From Blepharisma japonicum (Eukaryota; Ciliophora; Heterotrichea; Heterotrichida; Blepharismidae), in the NCBI GenBank assembly GCA_949751835.1, contig CATKHK010000001.1, positions 62,001-126,000 on the forward strand: a stretch of 64,000 bases of DNA, written 5' to 3'. The translations under genes and the position numbers were made by a program. The notes beneath the pieces are model-generated. The model was not told where the DNA came from. It saw only the letters and a program-made list of their open reading frames with translations, and searched no databases. Positions 55,804 to 64,000 of the stretch are shown here, piece after piece; the first letter of the stretch is position 1, and every line of letters starts with the position of its first letter.

Positions 55804-57498
55804 CTAATTGTTTATCCCATTTAAGAATTTAAAAATTTTTTGACTTGATCCATCAGCACAAGGCGTAGGGCATAAGGGACAAATATTCTGACTAATAACC
55901 CGTTGAGAATTTAGTGCACAATCCTTACATATTTTATGGTGACATTTTTGATAATTAATCACTGTCTTCTCATATTTATTAGTTAATGAGCATTTGCCGC
56001 ACACACCAAATGTAATTTGAATTTCTTGAGGTTCTTGAGAGGCTTCATTTGCAGACTGATAGTTCGATGCATTTTGATTATAAAATTGCATACTAGAAGT
56101 GTTACTTTGCGAAGAAGGTGTATTTAAATCGATTGATTCATAAGTGGTAGGAAGGTTTTCAGTATGTAGAATAGTTTGTTGGTTGCATTCATAGCAATTA
56201 AGTAGATAATACCTGACATTCTCATAATCGTAACAATAATAGAAGCGTTTAGCGCATTCTTTATGGAACGCCCAATGATGACTGCATGATAATTGAGAAT
56301 CACAGAAATTTGAATTACAATAAATACATTTGTATGATAAAACAGCGACTTTTATATCAGCTTTTGCTGATTTAGCCAGATATATGAAATCTGAGAGATA
56401 GAGAACGGGCTGAGCTAAAACTAAGTTTCAAGCTTGTAACAAATAATTTTTAATTTGTGAGGGTTTTGCCCAGACTTTTATATTCTTATTTTTGAATAAA
56501 TTATTTCAGTCTCACCCATGCCTTGCTTTTAATTTTGTAGAATTAGTTGTTTGCTTCTGAATGCTATTAGTTTTAGCAGCAATATTTCTTCTAGTAGCTT
56601 TGGCTGGACTTATTATCTGATTTTGAGCATTATTTATCTGAGGTTTGCTTACACTCACAGAATTAAGATTATTAGAAAGTCATACAAAATCAGGCCTTCT
56701 CTCCTCATCAAAAATCAGCATATTTGTTATAATTTCTTTTACCCTGTTGCTATAGTTTATTTCCTGTATTCTTTCTCTCAATTTAAATTCATGACTTTTT
56801 AAATCCATTAAGTCAGTCAAATCTTTTAAGCTTGCCATATATAAAAACGTCAACCCAAGAGAATAAACATCAGATTTAATAGGATCATGCTGCGTAGCTG
56901 AACTTCCAAGCCCATTTCTATAATTCATAAAGGCTTCTCTCAATTTTGGGCTTAAATATAAAGGAGTCCCTGCTATTGTGAATTCTGAGAATTCTAATGT
57001 TAACTTTTTCCTTGAATATGCACATCCTAAATCAGCAACTAACAAATCGCCATCATTATTAACAAAAATATTTCCTGGCTTTATGTCTCTATGTGCAAGC
57101 CCTTGTCTCTGCAGCCAACAATGGACATCAATAAGCGATTTAATGTGATAAAGCAGCTCATTTTCGGTTCATGGGCAGTTTTCTCTAATTCTTTTATTGA
57201 TTTCATTAGACAAATCTCCGTTTGGGTAATAATCCATGATGAAATAAGCGTGCTCTAGAGTCGCTCCTGTCCCAGCTAGAAAGCATGCCATGAGCTCTAC
57301 AATGTTTTTGTGATGTAATGACACCATTGCATAAGATTCTTTTTGTATTGAATTAACTTCATCAATTGAATTAACTTTAAGCTTTTTAACTGCAACCATC
57401 CGACCAGTTTGGTTCATTTTTGCTTTAAATACTTCCACAGTGTTTGTTTTGTAGATGGTTTCTTCTCTTGTAAAGTCTCTCTCAGAAATTGTTTCCAT
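55804..57498 (-). CDS. protein kinase fused to two RING-like zinc modules, copy C, 564 aa
   Basis: ATG 57496-57498 to TAG 55804-55806, in one frame with several TGA Trp. An N-terminal kinase domain (MVAVKKLKVNSIDE, YFIMDYYPNGDLSNEI) keeps HRDIKPGN near residue 136 and DLG (VADLGCAY) near 156, with SDVYSLGLTFLYMASL later, so it can be active. It lacks a normal Gly-rich loop. The kinase is followed by a first zinc module (CIYCNSNFC, CSHHWAFHKEC, then LLNCYECNQ) and a second RING-like one (CGKCSLTN, CHHKICKDC, CPLCP). Kinase plus RING suggests phosphorylation-linked ubiquitin ligation, which is inference. Confidence 0.85.
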
Positions 57499-57627
57499 TT
57501 CTTCGTTTTGTTAGAAATTTATTATGTTTAATTAAAATTTAAGCTTAAAATGTAGCTTTCTCAGATAATGGTTAGTGAGATATAGATCTAGTATGTTTCG
57601 GATAAATTATAGGAATTTAATTAATAA

Positions 57628-57681
57628 TTATTTTAGATTTCTTTCCAAAAATTTTTGTTTTTCTTCAGCATTACAATTTGT
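57628..57681 (-). pseudogene. 3'-end remnant of a copy-A-like gene between copies C and B
   Basis: This stretch reads TNCNAEEKQKFLERNLK then TAA, nearly the same as the end of copy A (TCNAEEKRKFLQRNLK). The sequence from here to the copy C start is homologous to the spacer between copies A and B. It shows that the duplicated unit began inside the tail of an A-type gene. Confidence 0.75.
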
Positions 57682-57725
57682 AATAAGAAAATTAATTATA
57701 ATCCATATTAAAAGAAGATACTAAT

Positions 57726-59405
57726 CTAATTATTAAATCCACTTAAGTACTCCAAAATCTGCTTATTTGATCCGATAGCATAAGTCATTGGGCATAAGAA
57801 ACATTGATTATCATCTTTCCGTTTACAAGATATTGCACAATCATTACAAATTCTATGGCGACATTTTGGATAATAGATCACTCTCTTCTCATGTTTACAA
57901 TTTCTGCACACACCATTAATAACTTGAATTTCTTCAGATTTTTTGGAGGCTTCATCAGCAGCTTGATATTGCGTTGCATTTTGATTGGTAGAGTACATAC
58001 TAGCAGTGCTACTTTTCGAAGAAGGTGCATATAAATCAATTAATTTATAAGTAGTAGGAAGGTTTTCAGTATGAAGAACAGTTCTTTGGTTGCATTCTCA
58101 ACAATTTAAAAGATAATACCTGATATTCCCGTTATCAATAGGGTAAATATAGCTTTTGACGCATTCCTTATGAAACGCCCAATGATGACTGCATGATAAT
58201 TGAGAATCACAGAAGTTTGAATTACAATAAATACATTTGTATGATAAAGCAGCGACTTTTATATCAGCTCTTGCTGATTTAGCCAGATTTATGAAATCTG
58301 AGAGATATAGAGGAGGTTGAGTTAAAACTGAGTTTCAAACTTGTAATAAATAATTTTTAATTTGTGAGCGTTTTACCCAGACTTTTATATTCTTATTTTT
58401 GAGTAAATTATTTCAGTCTCATGCATGCCTTGCTTTTAATTTTGTAGAGTTAGTTGTTTGCTTCTGAATGCTATTAATTTTAGCAGCAATATTTCTGCTA
58501 GTAGCTTTGACTGGACTTATTATCTGATTTTGAGCATTATTTATCTGAGGTTTGCTTACACTCACAGAATTAAGACTATTAGAAAGTCATACAAAATCAG
58601 GCCTTCTCTCCTCATCAAAAATCAGCATATTTGTTATAATTTCTTTTACCCTGTTGCTATAATTAATTTCCTGTATTCTTTCTCTCAATTTAAATTCATG
58701 ATTTCTTAAATCCATTAAGTCAGTCAAATCTTTTAAGCTTGCCATATATAAAAACGTCAACCCAAGAGAATAAACATCAGATTTAATAGGATCATGCTGT
58801 GCAGCTGAACTTCCAAGCCCATTTCTATAATTCATAAAGGCTTCTCTCAATTTTGGGCTTAAATATAAAGGAGTTCCTGCTATTGTGAATTCTGAGAATT
58901 CTAATGTTAATTTTTTCCTTGAATATGCACACCTTAAATTAGCAACTAATAAATCGCCATCATTATTAACAAAAATATTTCCTGGCTTTATGTCTCTATG
59001 TGCAAGTCCTTGCCTCTGCAGCCAACAATAGACATCAATAAGCGATTTAATGTGATAAAGCAGCTCATTTTCGGTTCATGGGCAGTTTTCTCTAATTCTT
59101 TTATTGATTTCATTAGACAAATCTCCGTTTGGGTAATAATCCATGATGAAATAAGCGTACTCTAGAGTCCCTCCAGTCCCACCAACGAAGCATGCCATAA
59201 GCTCTACAATGTTTTTGTGATGTAATGACACCATTGCATAAGATTCTTTTTGTATAGAATTTAATTCATCAATTGAATTAACCTTAAGCTTTTTAACTGC
59301 AACTGTCCGGCCAGTTTGATTCATTCTTGCTTTAAATACTTCCACAGTGTTTGTTATATAGATGGTTTCTTCTCTTGTAAAGTCTCTCTCAGAAATTGTT
59401 TCCAT
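57726..59405 (-). CDS. kinase-RING protein, copy B, 559 aa, metal-binding motif altered
   Basis: ATG 59403-59405 to TAG 57726-57728, same layout as copy C and highly similar in nucleotide sequence throughout. HRDIKPGN is kept, but DLG has become NLR (VANLRCAY near residue 156), removing the Mg-binding Asp. The RING-like modules are present (CIYCNSNFC, CSHHWAFHKEC; CRNCKHEK, CRHRICNDC, CFLCP). It is likely a pseudokinase or strongly impaired, while ubiquitin-related or scaffolding function may remain. Confidence 0.85.
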
Positions 59406-59533
59406 TTCTTTGCTTTGTTAGAAATTTATTATTTTTAATTAAAATTTTACTTAAAATATAGCTTTCTCACATAGTGGCTATTGAGATATAGATCTAGTAT
59501 GCTTCAGATTAATTATAGGAATTTAATTAATAA

Positions 59534-61054
59534 TTATTTTAAATTTCTTTGCAAAAATTTTCGTTTTTCTTCAGCATTGCAAGTTCCTTCGCATATAGGG
59601 CAGTTTAACTCAAGAGTTTTTAAGCAATTTCCACAAAATTTATGATAGCATGAATAGAAAAATAATTCAGGCATAGTATAATTGCAGAAGCTGCATAAAA
59701 AACAAAAATTAACGTCTAAATTTAATGGACATTCATCAGAAACGTAGGCTTGTAATGAAGTTGCAGGACTTCTTAAATGAGAAATTGTCTCTTCTTTGAG
59801 AACTGTAGATTTTCGACAATTTTTGCAGTTAATTAAATATTGGCGGGTGTTTGAAGATACAGTACAATAAATTAACGTTTTTACGCATTTAATATGAAAA
59901 TAGCCACAGGGGTGGCATGAAAAATATCCATCAGCATTGCTTAAGTTGCAAATCATACATTTATATGAGATAGATTTGACAATAATCCTAGCATTCATTG
60001 ATTTTACAAGAGCAATAAAAGAGAAAATAAAAGATTTTGGAGCTTCATTGGAAATATAGGGAGAAGCCTGCTCTAAATAAGATCTCATATAAGAAAGTTT
60101 GGCTAAAACTTTTATATTCCTGCCTCGGATTATATTATTTCAATCTCATCCATCCTTCGCTTTTAATTTTACTGACTGAGGCCTTGCTTGCTGAATCTGC
60201 TGAACATTATTTATATTCATGAGAGAAAGACTATTAAAAAGGGAAACAAAATCTGGCCTTCTATCTTCATCAAATATCAACATTTGAGCCAAAATTTGTT
60301 TTATTTTATTGCTATAGCTAATATTCTGTATTCTTTCTCTGACTTTATTTTCATGACTTCTTAAATCAACTAAATCAGATAAATCTCTTAAACTTGCCAT
60401 ATATAAAAACACCAGTCCAAGAGAATAAACATCTGATTTAATAGGATCATGCTGCAAACGTTCATGCTCTTTTCCAAAATTTATGCGAGCTTGTCTTAAT
60501 TTAGGGCTCAAAAATAAATCATTTTCTCTTATTGGGCAGTTTATTTTTCTTGAACTAATAGATAGTCTAGATGCACAGCTGAAATTCGTGATTTTTAAAG
60601 AACCATCATTATCTATTCAAATATTTTTAGGATTTATGCAGCCATGAATATAATTTCCTCTTTGAATAAAGCAATGGGCATCAATTAATGACATAAAGTA
60701 AGAAAATAGTTGACCTTCACTAAATGGATGGCTTCCTGCTAATTTTGTTTTATCTATTAAATTTTGTAGATTCCCATTGGGATAATAATCTGTAATTATT
60801 AAAAAGTGTTCAATATTTCCATTATCCTCAGGCAGGACACATCCTATGAACTCGGCAATATTTGGATGCTGTAAATTTCTCATTGCATCGCATTCAATTT
60901 CTATAGAATTCATATCATAAATTGAATCAAATTTCTGCTTTTTAACTGCAATCTCTCTGCCACTTAGATTTATTCTCCCTTTAAAAATCTCTACAGAGTC
61001 TGTTTTGTAAATAACTACTTCTTTTGAGAAGTCTGTTTCCAGCATGTTCTCCAT
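59534..61054 (-). CDS. kinase-RING protein, copy A, 506 aa, pseudokinase
   Basis: ATG 61052-61054 to TAA 59534-59536. More diverged from B and C. The beta-3 Lys is kept (IAVKKQK), but HRD is HGC (YIHGCINPKN near residue 135) and DFG is NFS (KITNFSCA near 155), so both catalytic motifs are lost. SDVYSLGLVFLYMASL is retained, so the fold is likely kept. The C terminus has two zinc modules (CMICNLSN, CHPCGYFHIKC; then CSFCNYTM, CYHKFCGNC, CPICEG) like RING fingers. It is divergent from the prohibitin-like gene, 145 bp apart. Confidence 0.85.
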
Positions 61055-61199
61055 TCCAATCTTATTGCAGAGGAAATTAGAATATTTAATTAATATTAGA
61101 ATCTATAAAAATTCAATATAATGGTTTTATTGGTATTCTTTGAATAAGATAATATGAAAAACTGACCTTAAATATACTGAAGTTTTAATAATAAAATTT

Positions 61200-61715
61200 A
61201 TGGGAAAAATTAAACTTGCGCTGTATGTTGGTGTTGGGATAGCCACCTATCAAGTACTGAAAAATTCTTTATGCTATGTCAGAAAGGATGAAAATGTAGT
61301 AATTTTTGATAGATTTGAAGGAGTTAGAAATATTGTGTATGAAGAAGGGTTTCATTTTATCTATCCATGGATTCAAATTCCTGTATATTTTAAAGTAAGT
61401 CCATCAGTATTATCATTTACTCACAAGTTTTTAACTAAGGATTCACAGGATGCAAAAATTAAGCTCGATATAACCTATAGACCAGTAAAAAATGATCTAC
61501 CAAAAATTTACCTTAATTTTGGCCTTGATTATGGAAATCGAATTATTCCATCATTGGGGCGTGAAGAAGCCAAAGAAGTTATTCAAAATTATTCGTCTGC
61601 AGACTTACACCAAGATCAAATTCTAAACAAAATACGAGAAAAGCTAATCCCAAGAGCATCAGAATTTTTTATCATTATAGATGATATAAAAATGTCTATT
61701 GAGGATTCAGCTTAA
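61200..61715 (+). CDS. prohibitin-like SPFH protein, truncated after the SPFH core, 171 aa
   Basis: ATG 61200 to TAA 61713-61715. A short N-terminal membrane segment (LALYVGVGIATYQVL) is followed by the SPFH domain: VVIFDRFEGVRN, EEGFHFIYPWIQIPVYFKV, KIKLDITYRPV, LPKIYLNFGLDYGNRIIPSLGREEAKEVI, then QILNKIREKLIPRASEFFIIIDDIKMS. This is prohibitin-like (inner-membrane ring complexes). Normal prohibitins run to about 270-300 aa with a coiled coil after this point; here the frame ends with IEDSA. No splice pattern extends it that I could see. Confidence 0.82.
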   Translation: MGKIKLALYVGVGIATYQVLKNSLCYVRKDENVVIFDRFEGVRNIVYEEGFHFIYPWIQIPVYFKVSPSVLSFTHKFLTKDSQDAKIKLDITYRPVKNDLPKIYLNFGLDYGNRIIPSLGREEAKEVIQNYSSADLHQDQILNKIREKLIPRASEFFIIIDDIKMSIEDSA

Positions 61716-61786
61716 CATAATTTCTTTAAAAAAAGTATTTATTCACGCCGCCTTAAATAGATATTTTAGCTTACAATAACAAGCTA

Positions 61787-62626
61787 TTATTCTTCACTGT
61801 CACTGTCATCTTCGCTGTCATTTTGTAGCTCATCTTCACTTATTTCAGCCCCTGCCTCATCAATTCCATCCTCAAGCAAGTTTTCTGGTCTCATCAAAAT
61901 ATTGATAGAAATTGGGACAATGTTTTCCCCTTTCAAATTAAAAAGTTTTAATCCTTTCATAAGCCCTTGGATTTTCCCTAAATCTCCTCCATTTTCACTG
62001 AGTTTAGCTAAAATTTCATTAGAGAGCACGTCATTTTGTTTTTTTCTGAAATCGTCTTTTAGAGCTAATTCACTGCCTTTTTCAGGGGGCTTGTAGCCTA
62101 GCTTATTCATGATTTCTCCGACTTCTTCTAATATGATGGCCTCGTCCTTTTTGGCTCCATATTTGATTAGTTTGATACAAAGTGCAAAGGAGGGATTGAT
62201 TTTTTCTTTTTTCATGCAGGAAAAGACAGATTTTACGTTTTCTAAATCAGACTTTTTCATAAGGATCCCCAGAAGCTCTTCATATAATGCTGAATCTAAA
62301 GTAACCCCGAAAATTTGGCTTTGATAAAAAATATTAAGTGTTTCATCAATTTTTCCTGCTCTCATACACACCTCAATAGCAGCAATATAGTCAAGTTCTT
62401 CTGGCTTTTTTTCAAGCTTTTGTACAAGCTCTAGTAATGTATATGCTTCTTTAGCTCGATTTGAGTTATTAAATCCCCACATAAGTGACGATATAAGTTT
62501 AGAGTCGAGTTGTGCTAGTTCTTGGGAGTTTTGAGAAAGAAGAGAATAAGCTTTGGATCATTCTTTTTTGGATATACATTCAGCTAATGTGTGGACTGCA
62601 CGCATACATCTTTTAGCTAAATACAT
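61787..62626 (-). CDS. helical-repeat (PPR-like) protein with acidic tail, 279 aa
   Basis: ATG 62624-62626 to TAA 61787-61789, with a TGA Trp near residue 23 (KKEWSKAY). Degenerate 35-residue-like helical pairs are visible (LDYIAAIEVCMRAGKIDETLNIFYQSQIFGVT with breaks, then YEELLGILMKKSDLENVKSVF), as in PPR or TPR-like proteins. A strongly acidic Ser/Asp/Glu tail follows. If PPR, it would bind organellar RNA; this is uncertain. Confidence 0.6.
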
Positions 62627-62914
62627 TTTTATAAAAAGTCAATAAAGATAGATTCAATAATAAGCAGAAGTGGAGAGTTGTCAGAAATGATTTAGGCTGC
62701 GTAATAGGGTACTAAAGAAAAGAAAAGAACTATTTTTAAATAGATTATTCAAATTATTTAAAGGAAAGAAAATAGTGCTTAGAAATATGAGATTTTAAAA
62801 AGCGCAAAATAATATTATGAATTTTTAAAAATAATGATAAAGTGTTTACAAAGAATAAAAAATTCTGCTTTCAAAAATTAGAAAACTTTATTTTAAGCTC
62901 TGATCAGAATAAAA

Positions 62915-63286
62915 ATGTCCCATGATCGAATCGAGGTCAAAGAATACATTCTGTCTATCCCCTTTGAAGAACGACTCCAAAGATCTACACAAATGCGAAT
63001 AGATAACCAAGGGAAAATTCCAGCAATTTTAATCAAGGCAAAATCATGCACATATAATCTGCCTATACAGAAATTTTCAATCGACGGTTCAATGACAATG
63101 GGAAGTTTGCTATTTGCTCTGAGAAAGTATATATATTTGAAGCCTACAGAAGGCTTATATGTTTATATAAAAGATACGCTTCCTATGCTTAATTCAAGAT
63201 TGGCTGATTTATATGAGCGCTATAAAGAAGAAGATGGGTTTTTATATTTAGTGTGTGCTCATCAAGAAGATAAAGGGTTTATATAA
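62915..63286 (+). CDS. ATG8: ATG8/LC3-family ubiquitin-like protein, 123 aa
   Basis: ATG 62915 to TAA 63284-63286. Residues 15-50 match the N-terminal helices and RIP/AILIK strand, and the second half has GSLLFALRKYIYLKPTEGLYVYI, DTLPMLNSRLADLYERYKEEDGFLYL. Gly121 occupies the conserved processing position, followed only by FI. ATG4 would remove the last two residues and expose the Gly for lipidation to PE. It differs from canonical ATG8 in many surface residues, so it may be one of several paralogues. Acts in autophagosome formation. Confidence 0.88.
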   Translation: MSHDRIEVKEYILSIPFEERLQRSTQMRIDNQGKIPAILIKAKSCTYNLPIQKFSIDGSMTMGSLLFALRKYIYLKPTEGLYVYIKDTLPMLNSRLADLYERYKEEDGFLYLVCAHQEDKGFI

Positions 63287-63430
63287 TGGTAATATAAGGG
63301 TTCTAACATAATAGAAGATTTATAGATTTGTAAATGAGGTAAATGTCGAAGTTTACCAGAGGGATTTTGAATTTAATTAATTTTTTTATAATATTTTCAT
63401 ATAAAATAATTATTTTTAGATATTTTCTTT

Positions 63431-64000
63431 TTAAAGTTGAGTGCCTAAAAGTGAGTGGCTTGGTGATTTCACTGAAATCCTAATTTTTGTGACTTGGAAT
63501 GACTTAGAATAAAGATAAGGCAGATAAATACTCATAGATACAGTAATATATTCAAATACCGCTTCAATGCTTTCAAAATTTGTATCACTACTATAATACC
63601 ATGTATAAATACTTATGCACAGCACAGACAAATTCAAAACTAAATATATCAAAAGTTTTTTTCAGAACCTTGACTGTTTAAATGAATAAGTCTGCAGCTT
63701 ATACATGCATCCAAATGAGAGGAAAATCCATATCATTCCTAGAGAAATCATCCCTATCACAATAAGAAGATGAACTTTTTCCATATAAACGTAAAATGAT
63801 GAAGCAACCTCATCAATAATAAACGTAAAAGGAACCGCAAAACTAATAAGAATTCCTATAAGCATCATTGTTATTGAATCAATTTTGCTCAAAGTTGCAT
63901 CATAATTTGTAAAAGCCGCTGAAAAGAATAGCAAAAGTATCGGTGTAAATGCTGAAAAAGTCATCACAAGGACTCTGTCATATCCTCTAAAAAATCCTAT
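63431..64000 (-). CDS. multi-pass membrane protein, C-terminal part (5' end outside window)
   Basis: Open from the right edge of the window on the minus strand to TAA 63431-63433, with one TGA Trp at 63662-63664. About five hydrophobic segments are visible (FTPILLLFFSAAF, MLIGILISFAVPFTFII, LLIVIGMISLGMIWIFLSF, LIYLVLNLSVLCISIYTW and a last weaker one). The tail is basic. No family is recognised; a receptor-like or transporter protein is possible. The start lies outside the window. Confidence 0.7.

Noticed and set aside
1-64000. TGA as Cys (Euplotes-like code) or TAG/TAA as Gln
   Set aside because: TGA falls on invariant Trp rather than Cys sites; TAA and TAG do not occur inside the long conserved genes and end them where homologues end.
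1-64000. CRISPR arrays, insertion sequences or prophage genes
   Set aside because: No regularly spaced repeats, transposases or phage proteins were seen; the window is eukaryotic.

Overview
The window looks like macronuclear DNA of a heterotrich ciliate, most probably Blepharisma or a close relative. Three things seen in the sequence support this. (1) UGA is read as tryptophan. In-frame TGA falls on invariant Trp positions, such as both W codons of a PWWP motif, the LC8 PTW motif, the DWNPAMD motif of SWR1 and the first W of the coproporphyrinogen oxidase WWFAGG motif. UAA and UAG are ordinary stops and never occur inside the long frames. (2) Introns are tiny: five of 15 nt and one of 17 nt, all GT..AG. 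(3) The DNA is AT-rich, genes are tightly packed, and gene content is typically eukaryotic and ciliary. Once TGA is read as Trp, many short frames join into long intron-poor genes. All coordinates below use that code.

Layout. 1-9.7 kb: tail of a coiled-coil gene, dynein light chain LC8, a 2316-aa ATR/Mec1 kinase and chorismate synthase. 9.8-16.4 kb: a coiled-coil protein, then SWR1-type remodeler ATPase and ADA2, convergent with 17 bp between their stops. 16.7-22.7 kb: a secreted Cys-rich protein, a Nudix protein with a broken catalytic box, a B-type cyclin, a C2HC zinc-finger protein and long AT-rich spacers. The spacers hold a candidate structured RNA, gene remnants and a long palindrome. 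23.8-34 kb: a cyclic-nucleotide-gated-type channel and a 2541-aa VPS13 bridge lipid-transfer protein. 34.6-37 kb: a 58-aa protein, a membrane-anchored DnaJ, tRNA-Thr(AGU) and a rhodanese-like protein. 37-41.3 kb: a compact run of minus-strand genes (hypothetical, myristoylatable pseudokinase, small coiled coil, PWWP-TFIIS protein) followed by coproporphyrinogen III oxidase. 41.6-47.8 kb: coiled-coil proteins, phosphonopyruvate decarboxylase, ribosomal protein eL15, a Ser-rich protein and SKP1. 47.9-55.1 kb: a 1644-aa protein that appears to be a degenerate PI4-kinase-like pseudokinase, and a kelch-RING protein. 55.8-61.1 kb: three tandem kinase-RING genes. 61.2-64 kb: a short prohibitin-like protein, a helical-repeat protein, an ATG8-like protein and part of a multi-pass membrane protein.

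The most unusual content is the kinase-RING tandem array. One copy keeps HRD and DLG, the next has lost the DLG aspartate, and the third has lost both motifs. A duplicated fragment of one gene's 3' end still marks a duplication junction. Other noteworthy items are the PI4K-like pseudokinase, the pseudokinase with an N-myristoylation signal, the inactive-looking Nudix and rhodanese proteins, the channel with a non-GYG filter, the PWWP-TFIIS combination and a candidate pol III-type structured RNA. Functional themes include chromatin and transcription (ATR, SWR1, ADA2, PWWP-TFIIS), ubiquitin signalling (SKP1, kelch-RING, kinase-RING), membrane lipid and autophagy (VPS13, ATG8) and small-molecule metabolism (chorismate, haem, phosphonates). 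Domain assignments come from recognising motifs by eye; no database search was run.
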